This document shows positions 35,736 to 48,033 of a stretch of DNA of 64,000 nt, piece by piece. The position numbers were made by a program, and so were the translations under genes. The notes beneath the pieces were generated by a model. It did no database searches. It was not told the DNA's origin and worked only from the letters and a program-made list of their open reading frames with translations. Position 1 is the first letter of the stretch; each line of letters begins with the position of its first letter. The stretch comes from Capitulum mitella (lineage: Eukaryota; Arthropoda; Thecostraca; Pollicipedomorpha; Pollicipedidae), in the NCBI GenBank assembly GCA_030062745.1, contig CP099839.1, positions 22,991,324-23,055,323 on the forward strand, in the 5' to 3' direction.

Positions 35736-36784
35736 TATCAATGTGTTCTTTAGAACTGGCAGATATATGAAAACCGTCCATTTTTGTTTTGTTACCAAAT
35801 TAATGAATGTTTAGCAAAAAAATGCCAAAATAGGCCGTTTGTTCGAAAAAATAGGGGTCTTAAGTCGCTGCAAACCGTAAAAATAATTCGATTCTGCTAA
35901 AGTTGGCGTCCTTACAGTTGTATTGGACCAAATAATGGGAAAAATTTTTGAAAGGTTTAATTTTCAAAAAGTGTTTAAAAGTGGGTAATCGTGATCAACA
36001 TCCCTAGTTTCATTTGTACGAGGAGCTGTAGACGATTACACCTCATAGAAAAACGTTTTCCATTCTTTCCCGAAAAAGCGTACCTGTTTGACAACTTATC
36101 GGAATATGTACATTTTCGTCACATGGCCACATGCGCGATGCTGTAATCAAACCCTTGCTTATCGTTGCAGGCTATCTTTTTTACGTATTCCTAACGGTGA
36201 AGTTGTCTGCACACTGCTTGAATAAAACAGCTCATCACTGGGTACTCTCACAAGATTTGTACTGCTCTGTTCGGATCCACCAGCTCTAACCGAGTCGTAT
36301 TGATTGCTGCACATATCTGCCCGGGCAGCACAGCTTCATCCTACCAAGTTTACTGGAAAACGTTCGGGAAAAGTGACTGTTACCGGGCTGTAATGATTAC
36401 CGCGTCGCACCGTTCGGGAAGAGCAGCCACACCGAACTGTTTTGAGTAAGAGCAGCACCTAGATCAGCTGAGACTGCAGAGACAGTCTTTCAAGTGAAGT
36501 TCGCGTCGATGCTTCTTCAGCTTTTTCACATTTCGGCACAAAATCGCAGCGTGCTTTGAACCCGGCCTCCCCGTTAAAATGACAGCTGGTTGCATCAGGG
36601 CTTTCAAATCAGAACTGAAGACCTACTTATCGCCTCTCGCCGTGTGATTCAGCCACAGCAAATGTGTCTGTCTCTGTGGTTGTTCCCTCGTTTCCTGTTT
36701 TCTTTTATAATCTTCGACGCAAGCTAAGAAAGTCCGTTGAGTGACTAGATGTGCCCAAGTAAAATAACGTTATGTTTTGCAACT
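35736..36784. other. Stretch without firm features
   Basis: A short plus-strand frame at 36592-36642 (FKSELKTYLSP) followed by a stop resembles the extreme C-terminus of a LINE reverse transcriptase ORF, but the match is too short to call. Confidence 0.35.
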
Positions 36785-36907
36785 CAGTATTCTCCAGCGC
36801 CATCCTTACGCGAACCATATACGACGCAGCCATGGTGTGCTGGTTCGAAGTCTTCATTCTCCGCATTTCCGTGTCAGCCGGACAGTTGATCGTTTCACAT
36901 CAATTGT
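36785..36907 (-). pseudogene. Decayed inverted copy of the second VWC exon
   Basis: On the minus strand a TTTCTGTTTTCAG acceptor is followed by sequence collinear with 13326-13455. AACTGTCCGGC, AATGAAGACTTCGAACCAGC and ATGGCTGCGTCGTATATGG match AGCTGTCCGGC, AATGAGAACTTCGATCCAGC and GTGCTGCGCCATATGCGG. Substitutions and frame changes remove several cysteines. The intron word GATTTGTGAGATCTCCTTCT is conserved exactly upstream (complement at 37003-37022), as at 13101-13120. It is a pseudo-exon of the inverted duplicate. Confidence 0.78.
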
Positions 36908-37807
36908 CTGAAAACAGAAACCCTGAGGGTGAGTGGTTACGCAGTTTTTTTATCGATGATTAAAAGAGCTAGTCGAGCACGATGGCCAGACTATGTGCTT
37001 ACCAGAAGGAGATCTCACAAATCGCATCGCAACAAGGAGAAGTTGAAAAGACACCCCACTGCTTCAACAGAAAATAACCCAGGAACGGCAAATGTTGGCA
37101 TAAAAAACAAGTTTAACACTCACATTTAATTGGCAAATCCGTGCACAATAAATAACTTCTACGTTGTCTATCATAACAAGATGTGCAACAAAGACTGGTT
37201 AGTCGTGGCTCGAGCAGATTTCTAAGTAATTGCTAGGCCTCATGCGTCCTTTACCGGCTTCCGAGGCTAGCCGCACTGCACCACAAAAGTCGGAGGGATG
37301 TACGACTCATGTCTTACATGAGTATAGCAGTTGGCGATAGAAGTATTTAGCGATAATGTGTCTCAGTCACATAACAGGCCGTAAGGTGTTGTCATCACCC
37401 CAAGATGACAATCAGCCGTCTCTTTGATATTGGGCTCGCCACGTGTGGCCTGTACTTTTAGATAAAAACGCAAATTAAGTGGGCGCAAATACTTTTCTTT
37501 TGTTATACCAGACCTCGTTAACAGCACGTTCGGGATATAACGTATTTTCAATGAAAACTTCATCTGCTTAGACCTCTCCTTCGTGAAAAACACGGCACGG
37601 ATGTCTCGTTTTCATCGTAATATTTTACTACATGATAATGGAACCGGCAAAGGAATCGTTTCAAAACTCCTCAAGGACAATGGGCTTCGCCGTCTGCCGT
37701 GGGTCCAGGTAATGTCCCAGGCTGAGGGTCTCCGATGTTTCGCCGTGCGGAGGGCACGGCACATTGACAGCCGAAGCGAGGCGAATATGCTCGATGTCTG
37801 GCGGCAA

Positions 37808-37900
37808 CGAGGACGCGGTGCACCGACGGCAGAGGCAAGGGCGGGCGCAGTCTCTGGCCGTACTTTGCATGGCAGCCAAGGCCAGTCTGACCATCCGTTG
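37808..37900 (-). pseudogene. Probable decayed copy of the first VWC exon
   Basis: On the minus strand, CTTGCCTCTGCCGTCGGTG then CACCGCGTCCTCG aligns with the end of the exon at 7292 (CCTGCCTCAGCTGCGAGTG, CACCGTGTCCTCG). The peptide PCLCRRCTASS matches SCLSCECTVSS, and ATGGTCAG with GGCTGCC upstream matches ATGGTGAG and GGCTGCC. The middle is shortened and the donor GT is lost. The position, just upstream of the other VWC copy, fits the duplicated exon order. Confidence 0.55.
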
Positions 37901-38077
37901 CTCGGGCGTCCCACCACTGCGCACCGAACCTCGCGGACTTGTCCGTACTCTCACGGAACGTGTCGGCCGCCGCAGTGAGCCACTGCCGTGGCTGGCCGAT
38001 AGCCGGCCAACATGCAGAGGGCGGAGACGGCCGGGAGGTGACCATCACACTGGAGAGGTCCACACTGCTGCGGCCAA

Positions 38078-38135
38078 AGAGTGATGAGATGGTCGGAGAC
38101 GGCCGCCGGAAAGCAGTCCGGGAGAACAAACCAGT
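38078..38135 (-). pseudogene. Possible remnant of the anchor exon copy
   Basis: The minus-strand peptide TGLFSRTAFRR lines up with TGLLGRLSYAA of the candidate anchor exon, and the surrounding bases keep patchy similarity. It lies in the right place and order for the duplicate. The match is short and could be chance. A hAT MITE sits directly beside it. Confidence 0.25.
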
Positions 38136-38143
38136 GAGAAGAG

Positions 38144-38447
38144 CAGGCACGTAGCCAAGAATTGGCCGGGGGAGGGGGCCGACCCTCCGGAAGGGGTCTC
38201 CTATATGTGGGACGCCTCCCATAGTATCGAGAAGGCCCTCAGTAGCCTCAAGGAGTCCCCTATGGTCCTCTATAGCAACAGGAAGGGCTCGCCATGACCT
38301 CAGGGGCCATATGTAAGAATCCCGTAAGCTGTTAAAGATGTGAAAGTGGCCCGGAGGGAAAAAATGGAGCCTCTTCCGGGGTCCCCATTTTTCCCCAAGG
38401 GGATGTTGACTAGTCTCTTCCCTCCCCCCCCCCCGGCTACGTCCCTG
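38144..38447. mobile_element. hAT-type MITE, 304 bp
   Basis: The ends are CAGGCACGTAGCC and the complement of CAGGGACGTAGCC, with G-rich (38170-38180) and C-rich (38420-38434) subterminal runs. Flanking 8-mers GAGAAGAG (38136-38143) and GAGAGAAG (38448-38455) agree at six of eight bases, as expected for an aged 8-bp target duplication. Confidence 0.72.
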
Positions 38448-38945
38448 GAGAGAAGGACCCGTGGTAGATGAGATGGGTCCTTCTCGCGTGAAGCAAAGAG
38501 AGAGAGAGAGAGAGGGGGGGAGAAATTCTCTGGAAGACGACCTGGAACAATACGAAGGGAGCCTGAATCTGAACTCAGACGTCCTTTCCTCGTACGTCAG
38601 ACATCATTTCTGATGCCGCCCATGAGGACACTTTTTGTGGATCCACAGGGCTCACAAAAACCAGCGCTCCCGCCGACGTCCACCGAGCCAGATTATAATC
38701 TTGAGGACGCCACCCCGTCGAAGAAGAGACGACCAGGGCTCGGGGAGGCCGGCTCTTTCAGTTCTCAGTCGTGTGCTGCATCCCTGATGAACAGTGTGTG
38801 GAGTCGGTCGAACACTGACTGCGGCACAGAGACAGCTGGCGTGGCGGCCAGCGGTTTTTCCCGATATACCAGGACCCGTGCGCGCCCTCAGTCAGCCTGT
38901 CGAAGCGCTCCGAGCGCCGTGTGCCGGAGTGCCCTCTGATGGCGA

Positions 38946-39014
38946 TACACGCCTCAAAACCGCGCCTCAATACACGCCTCAAAACCGCGCCTCAATACAC
39001 GCCTCAAAACCTCG
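38946..39014. repeat. 25-bp tandem repeat, 2.7 units
   Basis: The unit TACACGCCTCAAAACCGCG..CTCAA starts at 38946, 38971 and 38996, and the first two copies are identical. Such uniformity points to recent expansion. Confidence 0.85.
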
Positions 39015-39475
39015 GTGTCTGGCCAACTTTTTACCCAAAGCAGAACTCGCGTTGAACTCCTTGCCACGTACACCACTACCAGGCCCTATACTTGACCAGA
39101 ATGTGGGTTCGTACTTCTTGAGAAGTTTCCGGATCCTTTCAACATCCTCAAATTTTCTTAAAGCGTACAGTGGCCTCTAATCACACAAATTAGGATGTAA
39201 ACTATAAGTGAAACGCTAATGATAATCTCCAAGATTATCTGCAGTGATAAATTGTTGAGCTTCTATGTTATATGTTTATATATATATACATATACATACG
39301 GATATACATATACATATATATCAAGATCAAGTTTTCTTTTGCTCCTGTCTTATTGGAATTTATATTCAGCGTAAATGAGTTTTCTTCTGGGTTGTTCTAA
39401 AGGTCGGATGCACTTTTTATCTTGTTCCATATCTTTCAATTAAATGTTACCAAAAGGAGTCATAAATCAGTACTT

Positions 39476-39543
39476 TACACACACACACACACACGCACAC
39501 ACACACACACACACACATATACATATATATATATATATATATA
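39476..39543. repeat. Compound CA/TA microsatellite
   Basis: An AC-type dinucleotide run with one CG interruption passes into an AT run at about 39518. A simple repeat with no further feature. Confidence 0.95.
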
Positions 39544-40089
39544 AAATAATAATAATACGTAAATTTCTACCAATTCACGTACATGTTTCAGTCACGGTGG
39601 TAGCGATGTGTGATTGGTAACAGAATGCAATTTTACGGTGAATGATTTTTGTAAGTGTTGATAAATGTAGTAACTGGTGCGTTCCAAGACAAGTCGCCCA
39701 GGCACCTACCAAAATTAACACATCATAGTCCGAATTTTGTACGAAATGTGGTCCCGGGGTAATCTATGACTGATATTTCATATTTTCATTTCATAGCTCG
39801 GTCGGGCTAGCGGTGCTAGGGCAATTTGAAATTTCGGGATGTGATGATTTTTGGCTAAATCCTTGGCTTAACCCTGGCTAAACCCAGACTCGATATATTA
39901 TTGTATATTGAAGCCATCCGCAATAGGCTCGCGGCTATTATGGCCTCTCGTCAAAAGTAATAAAAGCAAGAGGTCAGTAGTCATCAGTACATGCAAACAC
40001 TGTCAAACATACAATGCGCGCAGTCACTGTCATCAGAACGACTTAAAAAAGTGCACAAGACGCGACAAAACAACATACTGATGGACGGC

Positions 40090-40850
40090 GCATCACCCCT
40101 AATCTCTGCTTAGGTAGCGTCTCAGGTGGCGACCAGAGAGATGGAGAGCCGCGGCAACGAGTTGAGATGGGGTGGCAACGAGTTGAGCTGCCGCGCAGCA
40201 CGGCTGCAAAAACGTCTCCGATCCATCTCCGTGCAAGATCTTGGTACATATAGGTTGCCATCCTACCTGATGTGTTGGTCGCGATGCTCCGCAACACATG
40301 AAAACTCGGTGACCAGTCTCTCAGGCTCACCCATGCTGCGCACCTTGTGCGCCAGGCACAGTGTATGGTATGAGACCTTTTTCTCCGCGCAGAGCCAGCC
40401 TAGTCTCCTGAACATATCTGCTATATGATCAAATTTCCTTCGGCCAAAAATAACTGTTGCTGCAAAGTTAATGATTTTCTGCGGGCGAGACATTTTTTGA
40501 GTACCATCGCCACATACCGAGATACAATATCGGATTTGCGAGAGAACTAGAGCATTGACCAGAGCGGAGATAACGGACGGCGGCAGGTAACTCCTAAATG
40601 TGATAGGCCACTTGGAGCTCCAAAACAGCGCCTAGTAACAGCGGTTATGTGGGAGTCCCAGTTGAGACAGCGATCAAGGCTTAGTCCCAGATTTTTAGCT
40701 TCCGAAACGAGGAGAACATTACGATCGCGGAATTTTACGGTGAAATTAGGGGCGTTGTGCAGATTTTGTGCACTGCCCAACAGCATCAGTTGAGTCTCGT
40801 TTGGTGAAATAATGCGTATTACTTCAGTAACCAATGGCCACGTTTCCAAA
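40090..40850 (-). mobile_element. LINE (CR1/Jockey-like) reverse transcriptase 3' remains
   Basis: The minus strand reads NETQLMLLGSAQNL, SEAKNLGLSLDRCLNWDSHI, TRRCFGAPSGLSHL, then after a frame change near 40610 LPPSVISALVNALVLSQIRYC, QKIINFAATVIFGRRKFDHI, RLGWL and LAHKVR. This is the C-terminal half of a non-LTR reverse transcriptase and its thumb region. After another break, FCSRAARQLNSLPPHL marks the ORF's tail. The catalytic domain upstream is absent, as expected for a 5'-truncated copy. At least two frame changes show it is dead. No clear 3' tail repeat or target duplication was found. Confidence 0.88.
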
Positions 40851-42947
40851 AATGGGCATCGGTGTGATCAGGACGAAATGCTGCGTCTTTTTACTATTCG
40901 TCTTTCCCAAAATATGTTTTCCTTTTGTTTGACCCTGAAACCCATCTCCGAGGCCAAGTTCTGAAGCTGTGGCCAGTGATTCAGACTGAAACTGTTGACA
41001 GGTAAAATGTCCTCCAAAGGATTCTCATTTGTTTTAAATCGAGAAAAGCTCCCGATTTTAGTTTCCATGCTACATATTGGATTTCAAAAACGTCCTTGTC
41101 GGAAATTTCCAGCCTGGAGCAGCAAAAAGTAGTATGAGCGACCGGCAAAAGTAGTTTTGAACACCCCAGGTCATTGTTTTCTTTTACGTATATGCCGAAA
41201 ATTCCGTGATCTCATTATATTTATTGCCGTCTGTCGCCCGCTGCGAAGATGTAGTTATACTTTTCTTCACGATAGATGGCCCTTGGCCCACTCTACACGC
41301 CACAGGGAAGTGCGTCGCGGGGGCGGCAAGGCGTTAAAGCTCTTCAGCTTTTTAGCTTTCTAAAAATAGTTTACCCGGTCGGCGATCCGTCGCGGACTCG
41401 GCCGACGCGGACTCAACGGACGAATGGAATGACGCCACCCGGATTTCAATGACGTGACATCTCGGCGGACTCAACTGAAAATGCAGTCAGCAAACTGGGT
41501 TCAGCTCAACATATCCCGCAGTTTCCTTTGTTGACTTCTGCTTTGGGGTGCGAGATTTGTAAAGACCGTCGAGTGGGCCCGTTGGGAGGATTTTGTGCTT
41601 CTTTTAAGTGGCCCCGTACCAGTCGACAGGTCCAAGTTCAGGTTCCCGTACAAGGGGGGGGGGTCTGAACACTTTCCCCCCTTCCAACTTGCGAACCGTA
41701 GCCACAGGAAAAAAAGAAAACAAAAACGTCTTAAAAGTAGAGCTTACATCATGCAGAATATATCAGTTATTGGCGCGCTCTTCCGCCCGCGCCATGCAAT
41801 GACAGGCGACGCCTGCCTGCTGTCTCACTCTCTCAGCCCACCCGTACTAGCAAAGGAGGAGACTAGCGGCATACTGCCCTCTTATTCCACAAAGCATAGT
41901 CATAAACATAAATTGCTGGAAGACACAACGGCGTTGTATTTGGCAATGTAGTGGCATCCTTTGTAATGGGTGAGGCTTGGAGCGCACACCACCACCTCCT
42001 CCCTTGTATATTTATATGCCAAAGTATGCCAAAATATCAAGTAAAGAACATTTTACATGCCTTTTCAACTTCCTAACCAAACTTTAAAGCCCAAATAGGG
42101 TCTTGAATCGAGATGAACTTTAATGACCTTGGCCCCCTTGAGTGCGATAAGCGGTATACATCAGGGATATTTGGGGTGAAAATAGCAATTCATGTTATAA
42201 AACTAAAGAAATGTTGTCCCAAAGTGTTTACATTTAACTCAGAAACGAAATAAAAAATGAGCAGAAATTATCTTCGACCTTGGCCTTGGCTCCTGTGCAC
42301 TGACTGAGGTCAAAAATCTTTTTCACTTGTGCTCATGATGCTGTGGTTTAACTCTCTGCTCACAAGATGCAGTTTTTTAAAGAAGAAAAAAAATACTGGA
42401 AACAAAATTTGTCGAAAATGGCTAAACCTTTTCTTCACCTCAGGTTATTGACCTAACCTTTTCGAGAATTCCGTCGTAAACTCTTGAATTCCATTGGCAG
42501 TATAAGGCCATTTACCAAAATACAGTTTGATATATTTATTGCAGTCTTAACTATTTTTGACATTGGTATCTTTAGCCAGACTTAGATCAATGATCTGACT
42601 CGACCTAAAATTGACATTTGTACAAAATGTGCGCAATAGGTGTGAGAAAAGACACTGGAAATTTGACATCGCTACGCGCTGTCGTTTTGCCACTTTTCTG
42701 AAAAATATGAGGGTTGTGTCCAAACACAGCAGCGTCAAAGACGTCGTTCTCGACCGCCAGGAAGATGATGGAAATCGGCCTCCCAAACCAAAAAGCGGTG
42801 GTCAGACCGTTTTTTGACCCATTACAAAGTGGCCGATTTTTTGTGGCTCTTTACAGGCTATTGGGCAACGGATGGCAGTTTTTACCAGCTCGATGTGACT
42901 CAGACTTCGCATGTCACGTTGAATTTTGATAATGCTCTTTACTCATT
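40851..42947. other. Stretch without recognisable genes
   Basis: A few AGGTCA/TGACCT words and GC tracts (41330-41400, 41656-41665) hint at decayed TTAA elements around 41.3-42.6 kb, but no ends could be paired. Open frames at 41595-41951 and 42611-42929 lack motifs. Confidence 0.35.
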
Positions 42948-43211
42948 CAGGCGCGTAATCAGGATTTTCTTCAGGTGGGGGGAGAAATGTCAAATTTTGT
43001 TTCATGCCACTGGCATATGACGAAATTTACAGGAAAGGTAGCAATTTTATGTAATTTACCTCCTGTTTAACGCACAAGAAAACACATAATGTTTGCTTTT
43101 GCGACATATATGTGGTCATTATTACGTATTCCTGGGAAATCGCTATATATCTAGTGTAGACCGCTTGGTTCGGGGGGAGGGCTATGTTACGTCCTCCTGG
43201 TTACGTCCCAG
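42948..43211. mobile_element. hAT-type MITE with exact 8-bp target duplication, 264 bp
   Basis: It begins CAGGCGCGTAATCAGGATTT and ends in the complement of CTGGGACGTAACCAGGAGG. TACTCATT occurs exactly at both flanks (42940-42947 and 43212-43219). G-rich subterminal tracts are typical of this MITE type. No coding capacity is seen. Confidence 0.88.
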
Positions 43212-45464
43212 TACTCATTTCTTATGTTTCATATCGCAATGTACTTAACGACTGTTTTGCATTTGGCCGTGTGCCTGACTGTATGTCTGCAGTCTGTCCT
43301 GATCCTTTTTCCGCTCGTTTTTTTTATCTTGTCGACTTGGGTCGTAATTGGGTGAATATCTGTGAGCCTTTATCTTAATGAACAGACAACAAAAGATGCA
43401 TAAAGTCAGACTAAATGAATAAGCGATCTGATCGTCAAAACCAGCTGTCTGAATTGGAGGGACAAATAGTGTTTTTACCCTCCGAATTTTAGCCTCAGCC
43501 TTGTTATTTGCTTCCTAAATTAAGCCTGTGAAACGAATAATGAGTTGGCCCGACCGGATCTGCGCTGCCTGTATGCACTTCGCACGCGTCAATAACATGT
43601 CAGCGTTCATCAGAGCACGGGAGCGTGGCGCCAGGAATCAGCCAACGAAGCATGAGTGAGAATGTCAACATGAGTGAAAGTGTCAAAACAGTGCCGGATC
43701 TTCCCGAGCCCTCTCGGATCGTCGGCCCGGTACTCGGCCCTGCTGCCGCGCTACATCCTGAATCACGTCTTTCCGGCAGGAACCAAAAAGGGCAGCTGTG
43801 CAGTTATGCTGGCTTGCCACCCGTATTTTGAAGCAATGATATGCAAAACGGAGAGCGTTGGTAAGACCTCCTAAACGTCTCGAGTAAGTATCCAAAGATT
43901 TTGTGACGCTCAAACATTCTTGACTCGCTCACACGATTATCTGTCGCGCTTTAAACGTTTGATTTCAAGCCAATTAACACTTTGTGGACTTTTCTCATCT
44001 GAGTTTCAGATGCACACAGCCTAATGAAGGAACTAAAAGGAAAGAATATGCAAACGTTCGTTCCTCCCCTTTTTTGCTCGTCTCTCCTATCCATCTCTCC
44101 CACTGGCTTGCAGAAGACAGACAGAAAAGCACCTTAGTGACTGCTGAGCGAGGTATACACTAGTACTGGCAGTGCAGTCAGGATGTATGGTATCTATCTA
44201 CGAGCAAAGGTGGGCCGGTCTGCTTCCGCGAACTGAACACGGCTGTGGTCGCATGTTTCAAGAAAGCGGAGTTGTTGGAAGGAATCGGAGAAAAGTACGG
44301 TAGTATGGCATGGAATTGGAGTTATTAATTACAAAATGCCAAAGGCCTACCGTATAAGCAGAGGTCCCTTTCGACCATTCCCAGTTAAAACCATACCGGT
44401 GTTAACAAAGTTTGTTTGCTTTTGCAAGCACCAGGGAATTTCTCCCGTCCGTAAAAAAAAATTGAGTGCAGTCGCAGCACGACAACTGGCCTCAAGTCTG
44501 AGGAAGTCAATCTGGCCAAGTTAAGACCAAAGGAACACAAGCCAATGATTGTTTTACGTCGCTCAAAAGTTCTGGCAGGGCCTGGCAGTTCCATCGCTGA
44601 AGTGAAAGCCGTCGAGAGTTCAATCAGACGTCGTTTTTCAGCTGAGGCCGGATGTGAGGCGCGTCGCTGGAGGACCTTCTCAGGGCTGATCCGGCCCGGG
44701 ATTAAAGGAGCTCACATGCTGCAGCGCCAGACAGGTCAAGATGTTCTTGATCGGCAGAGTTACGGCACTGCCAGACGAATGTTTGTAATGTTCAGTTCCA
44801 GCCGTATACTGCATAGGGAATGACAAGATGGTTCGGATGTTCGCAGTTTCTAAGTTCGGGTTCCCCATTACCACCGCACTACTATTGCAGATTGTGATCT
44901 AATGTGATATCGTGACTTACGTCATCATTTGCTTGCGGATGTGGCAGAACAACTCGTTGGAAGAACCTATTGATTTTTTAGCAGGTATCCTGACCCGGTA
45001 AAGCAACGGAAGCTCCTTCACGGATCGAGTGGCGGAACCAGACACTCTGTGTTCGTTCGCAGCGCGTGAAGGATATTCTGCTCTGCGTGACGTCACGTAA
45101 AATCTTTTTCGTGTGCGTTCGCAGTGTGGCAGTTTTTTTTTGTTTACAATTTTGTATGACTGATGACAACTGCGCATGCAAGACATAAGCGTGTCCATCA
45201 ATTACTGACACTGGAATCTGAATATAGTGTATCAGCAGTGGATCGGTTACGAGCCTGCTGCATTTCACTGGTATGAATAGATCTCCCAGGACCTCACGTT
45301 GTTCGTGAAACCTCACGAGTGCCTTTACTAGCTGCTGAATAGATCATACAATGATTTGTGTTTTTTTTTCGGTTCCTGTTTTCCCTAGCGGTCCCGTCAG
45401 ACATTCGTAACGTCACCTACGCAATTACCCATTAGCCCATTAACTACTAACGTTGCCTGATCCG
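43212..45464. other. Stretch without recognisable genes
   Basis: Short open frames at 43625-43874, 44545-44823 and on the minus strand at 45316-44917 have no recognisable product or splice context. Nothing else is supported. Confidence 0.35.
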
Positions 45465-45683
45465 CAGGGATGTCGATTTGTATTCTTTCGAGGGGGCCCT
45501 GGCCCACCCAATGTTGATTTGGGCCCATTCAATGTTGATCTGGGTCCTTCCAATATTTTTTGCCAGTTTTAAAGGGAATTGAGCAAAAATAACGAAAGAA
45601 ACGGCCGCAATAGATAAAAGACAAGCAGAAGGTATAGAACAAGGCATAAAGGGATGTATCTACCTATCTTTCTTTCTACCATA

Positions 45684-45736
<53 letters not shown>

Positions 45737-45912
45737 ATATACATGGGATAAAAACAATTTTTTACTTGAAAAATAGTAATAGAAAACTCGAAAATTTTCA
45801 GTGATCAAAATAAAGTGGACTAAGTCCGTTGAGATACCCACATCTGAGGGAGGTTAGGTTGTCAGGCCCACGGCTCGGCCTACCCAATCATTTACAGCTA
45901 TTGACGTCCCTG
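45465..45912 (-). mobile_element. hAT-type MITE, family M1, copy 2, exact 8-bp duplication
   Basis: The left end CAGGGATGTCGATTTGTATT equals the complement of the right end of the copy at 17199-17614. The right end is the complement of CAGGGACGTCAATAGCTGTA and corresponds to that copy's left end, so the copies are opposite in orientation. CTGATCCG flanks both sides exactly (45457-45464 and 45913-45920). An AT microsatellite (45681-45733) has expanded inside, and explains the extra length (448 against 416 bp). Confidence 0.92.
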
Positions 45913-46072
45913 CTGATCCGTCCGTTTATTAAGTAGCCTTGATCCGCAAGTACAATGCGTTCACCATAACCAAAGAAGCTGCGAGTAACCTAGACAGTTA
46001 ATGAGCGAACCTATTGCACCATTTTTGCCAACTCTGACCAAGTAACGAAAACTATTCTGCGCGTCCTACAAA

Positions 46073-46172
46073 GATTCTACCTGACGTCACGAAGAATCTA
46101 TGCCGTCCGCGCGGCATCGAACGGCTTTTCGATCTGGACGGCGAAGAGTCTTCGTGACGTCACATAGAATAT
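46073..46172. repeat. Compact 100-nt foldback with TGACGTCA in both arms
   Basis: GATTCTACCTGACGTCACGA and AATCTATGCCGTCC (46073-46108 region) are mirrored by GGACGGCGAAGAGTC and TTCGTGACGTCACATAGAAT (46136-46171). Pairing is imperfect but long, with a central GC-rich loop. It could be a tiny MITE; the size also fits a hairpin RNA precursor. No evidence of transcription can be read from the sequence. Confidence 0.7.
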
Positions 46173-48033
46173 TGGTCGTCCGGGTGACTGCGTACGCACC
46201 CTTTATATGAGATTGCCAGGCAAATGTTTGGTTTTATCAACACCACCTCTGACCTAAAACAGCTATGGCAAAAGCAGTCAGCCGCAAGAACAGCTTTAAG
46301 GGTTGCAATGTTGCGTGGGAGGAAAGGGCGATTGTATTGTATTGTCACGTACGTATGGTAACGTATTGTCACGTCCCAAATTCGGAAAACACAGCGCATT
46401 GACCGAGTTTTGAGCGGGCTACGCACGAGTAAAACGGATCCTTTTACGTTACATGAGGCCCGTCTGTTTGGGCATAAACTGGCATGTCTTCGCCGATGGG
46501 GTCAATCATTCACAAAGCAGCAATTACAAAAATAGCGCACGAATAATGGTTCATCATCATACATGTTGGCACGTATGTTGTTAAACGATGCTACAGGCTC
46601 ATAATATTATACAATTCCCGTCTTGGGGTGAGTACTGAATGAGTGTTCTACTGTGAAATCGCGACATACCTGTCGTACATCGAGATGGCGCCACTTTGGT
46701 CGTCTAGTGGGAGGGCGCCACGAAATGGTCCAGGTGGCGGTGGTACCCTGTATTTGCAATGCGCAGCTCGGGTAGACCGAAATGCCGAGTGAACGTCCCC
46801 GTCAGCAGAAATCGCCGCGTGAAACCCAAAACGGCTGCATCATCAGCAGAATATTCCATCTGCGTCAGAAAGCCAAAGGCCAAGATTTGTGTTCCGTTGC
46901 TGCGAAGAGGTGAATTTACCTTACGTTTTGCTCTGGCCATTGCTGGATATTGATTGTTCCAAGCAGAAATACTGCAGGTACCACTGGAAGATGCACGCAA
47001 CGCATTTTGCGTACTTTGCGTTACTAAAACCTACCACCCGTCACTACCCTTTTGTTTTAGGCAGGATCTTATGTCTTAACCAGCCATCAAGACAGCTGTA
47101 ATGGATGGCAATGAGCGGTAGTCAATGAGCTGTTATGGAAACTGTGTGTGTCCTCAAATTAGTTCTTAGGTACGCTCTCAGACGTCCTTCCTAATACACC
47201 TCGAGCAAACAGAGATTAGTGGAGAATTTCCGAAAAAGATGTACAAACAAGTCGATCGAAAGACGGTATGTGCTGCCTGGACAGTTGCAGGAAGTCCTGC
47301 GGGGATGTATGTATGAACAGCTGCACAACGTTTGCCATACAGGACTCAATAAGCATCCATGAAATCGCGTTTTTTTTTTGTCTGGACACCGCCAGTTCTT
47401 TGGTCGCAGTCAATGCACAGTAAAAAATCTCCTTCCCATTCTGGAACAGTAAGCATCGAAGGTTTACATCTCCAGACATCGTTAATTGCCGCGTTGCACT
47501 GATACTAAATAAAACGAATGCAAACATGACCCGGTCGTGTGGGTTACAGAAGCAGGGCGGCGGGGCGCGGTAGTATATTTGTTCGGGCGGCCAACACACG
47601 GAAGAAAGTGAAACTCCAGCCCATCACAAAGGACAGATGTAACAAAGAATGTCATATATCGCTAGTGGTACGCTCGTTTGTGCACCACAATTAACGCAAA
47701 ACCAGAGTTCTGTATACATTGCTAATGTATGCATGTACGGTGCATTGACTCTGTTGGTGGGGGGCGCACGTAGAGTGCGCAGCAGTGGATACTAGAGCCG
47801 GGTGCAGCGATGATCGCACATGTGTTTTTTTCGTCAGTTGCAAATTTGGTCCGAATGTTGTGTTGTGGGCATATTAGGGGTCAGAGCAACGCTAAGAAGT
47901 GCGTGCCGCACGGCCTCAACCCTGGCGTCCGTTCGTGTAATTTCAAGTTATTGCCATGATTTTGCAGGTGGAGAAAAAGCGACGTATGGCAAGCGTATAT
48001 TTCCATAGATCTGAAATTTAATTTTTACGACTC
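46173..48033. other. Stretch without recognisable genes
   Basis: Open frames on both strands (for example 47599-47216 minus, 46759-47000) show no recognised domain or splice context. Nothing else is supported. Confidence 0.35.

Larger units (their letters stand above)
38448..40089. other. Stretch without recognisable genes; simple repeats
   Basis: A GA microsatellite with a G-run lies at about 38500-38521 and a TA/CATA-rich block at 39275-39322. Open frames at 38613-39180 have no recognisable domains. Confidence 0.4.

Noticed and set aside
39500-39543. CRISPR or other spaced-repeat array
   Set aside because: Simple dinucleotide runs without spacers; no repeat-spacer structure occurs anywhere in the window.
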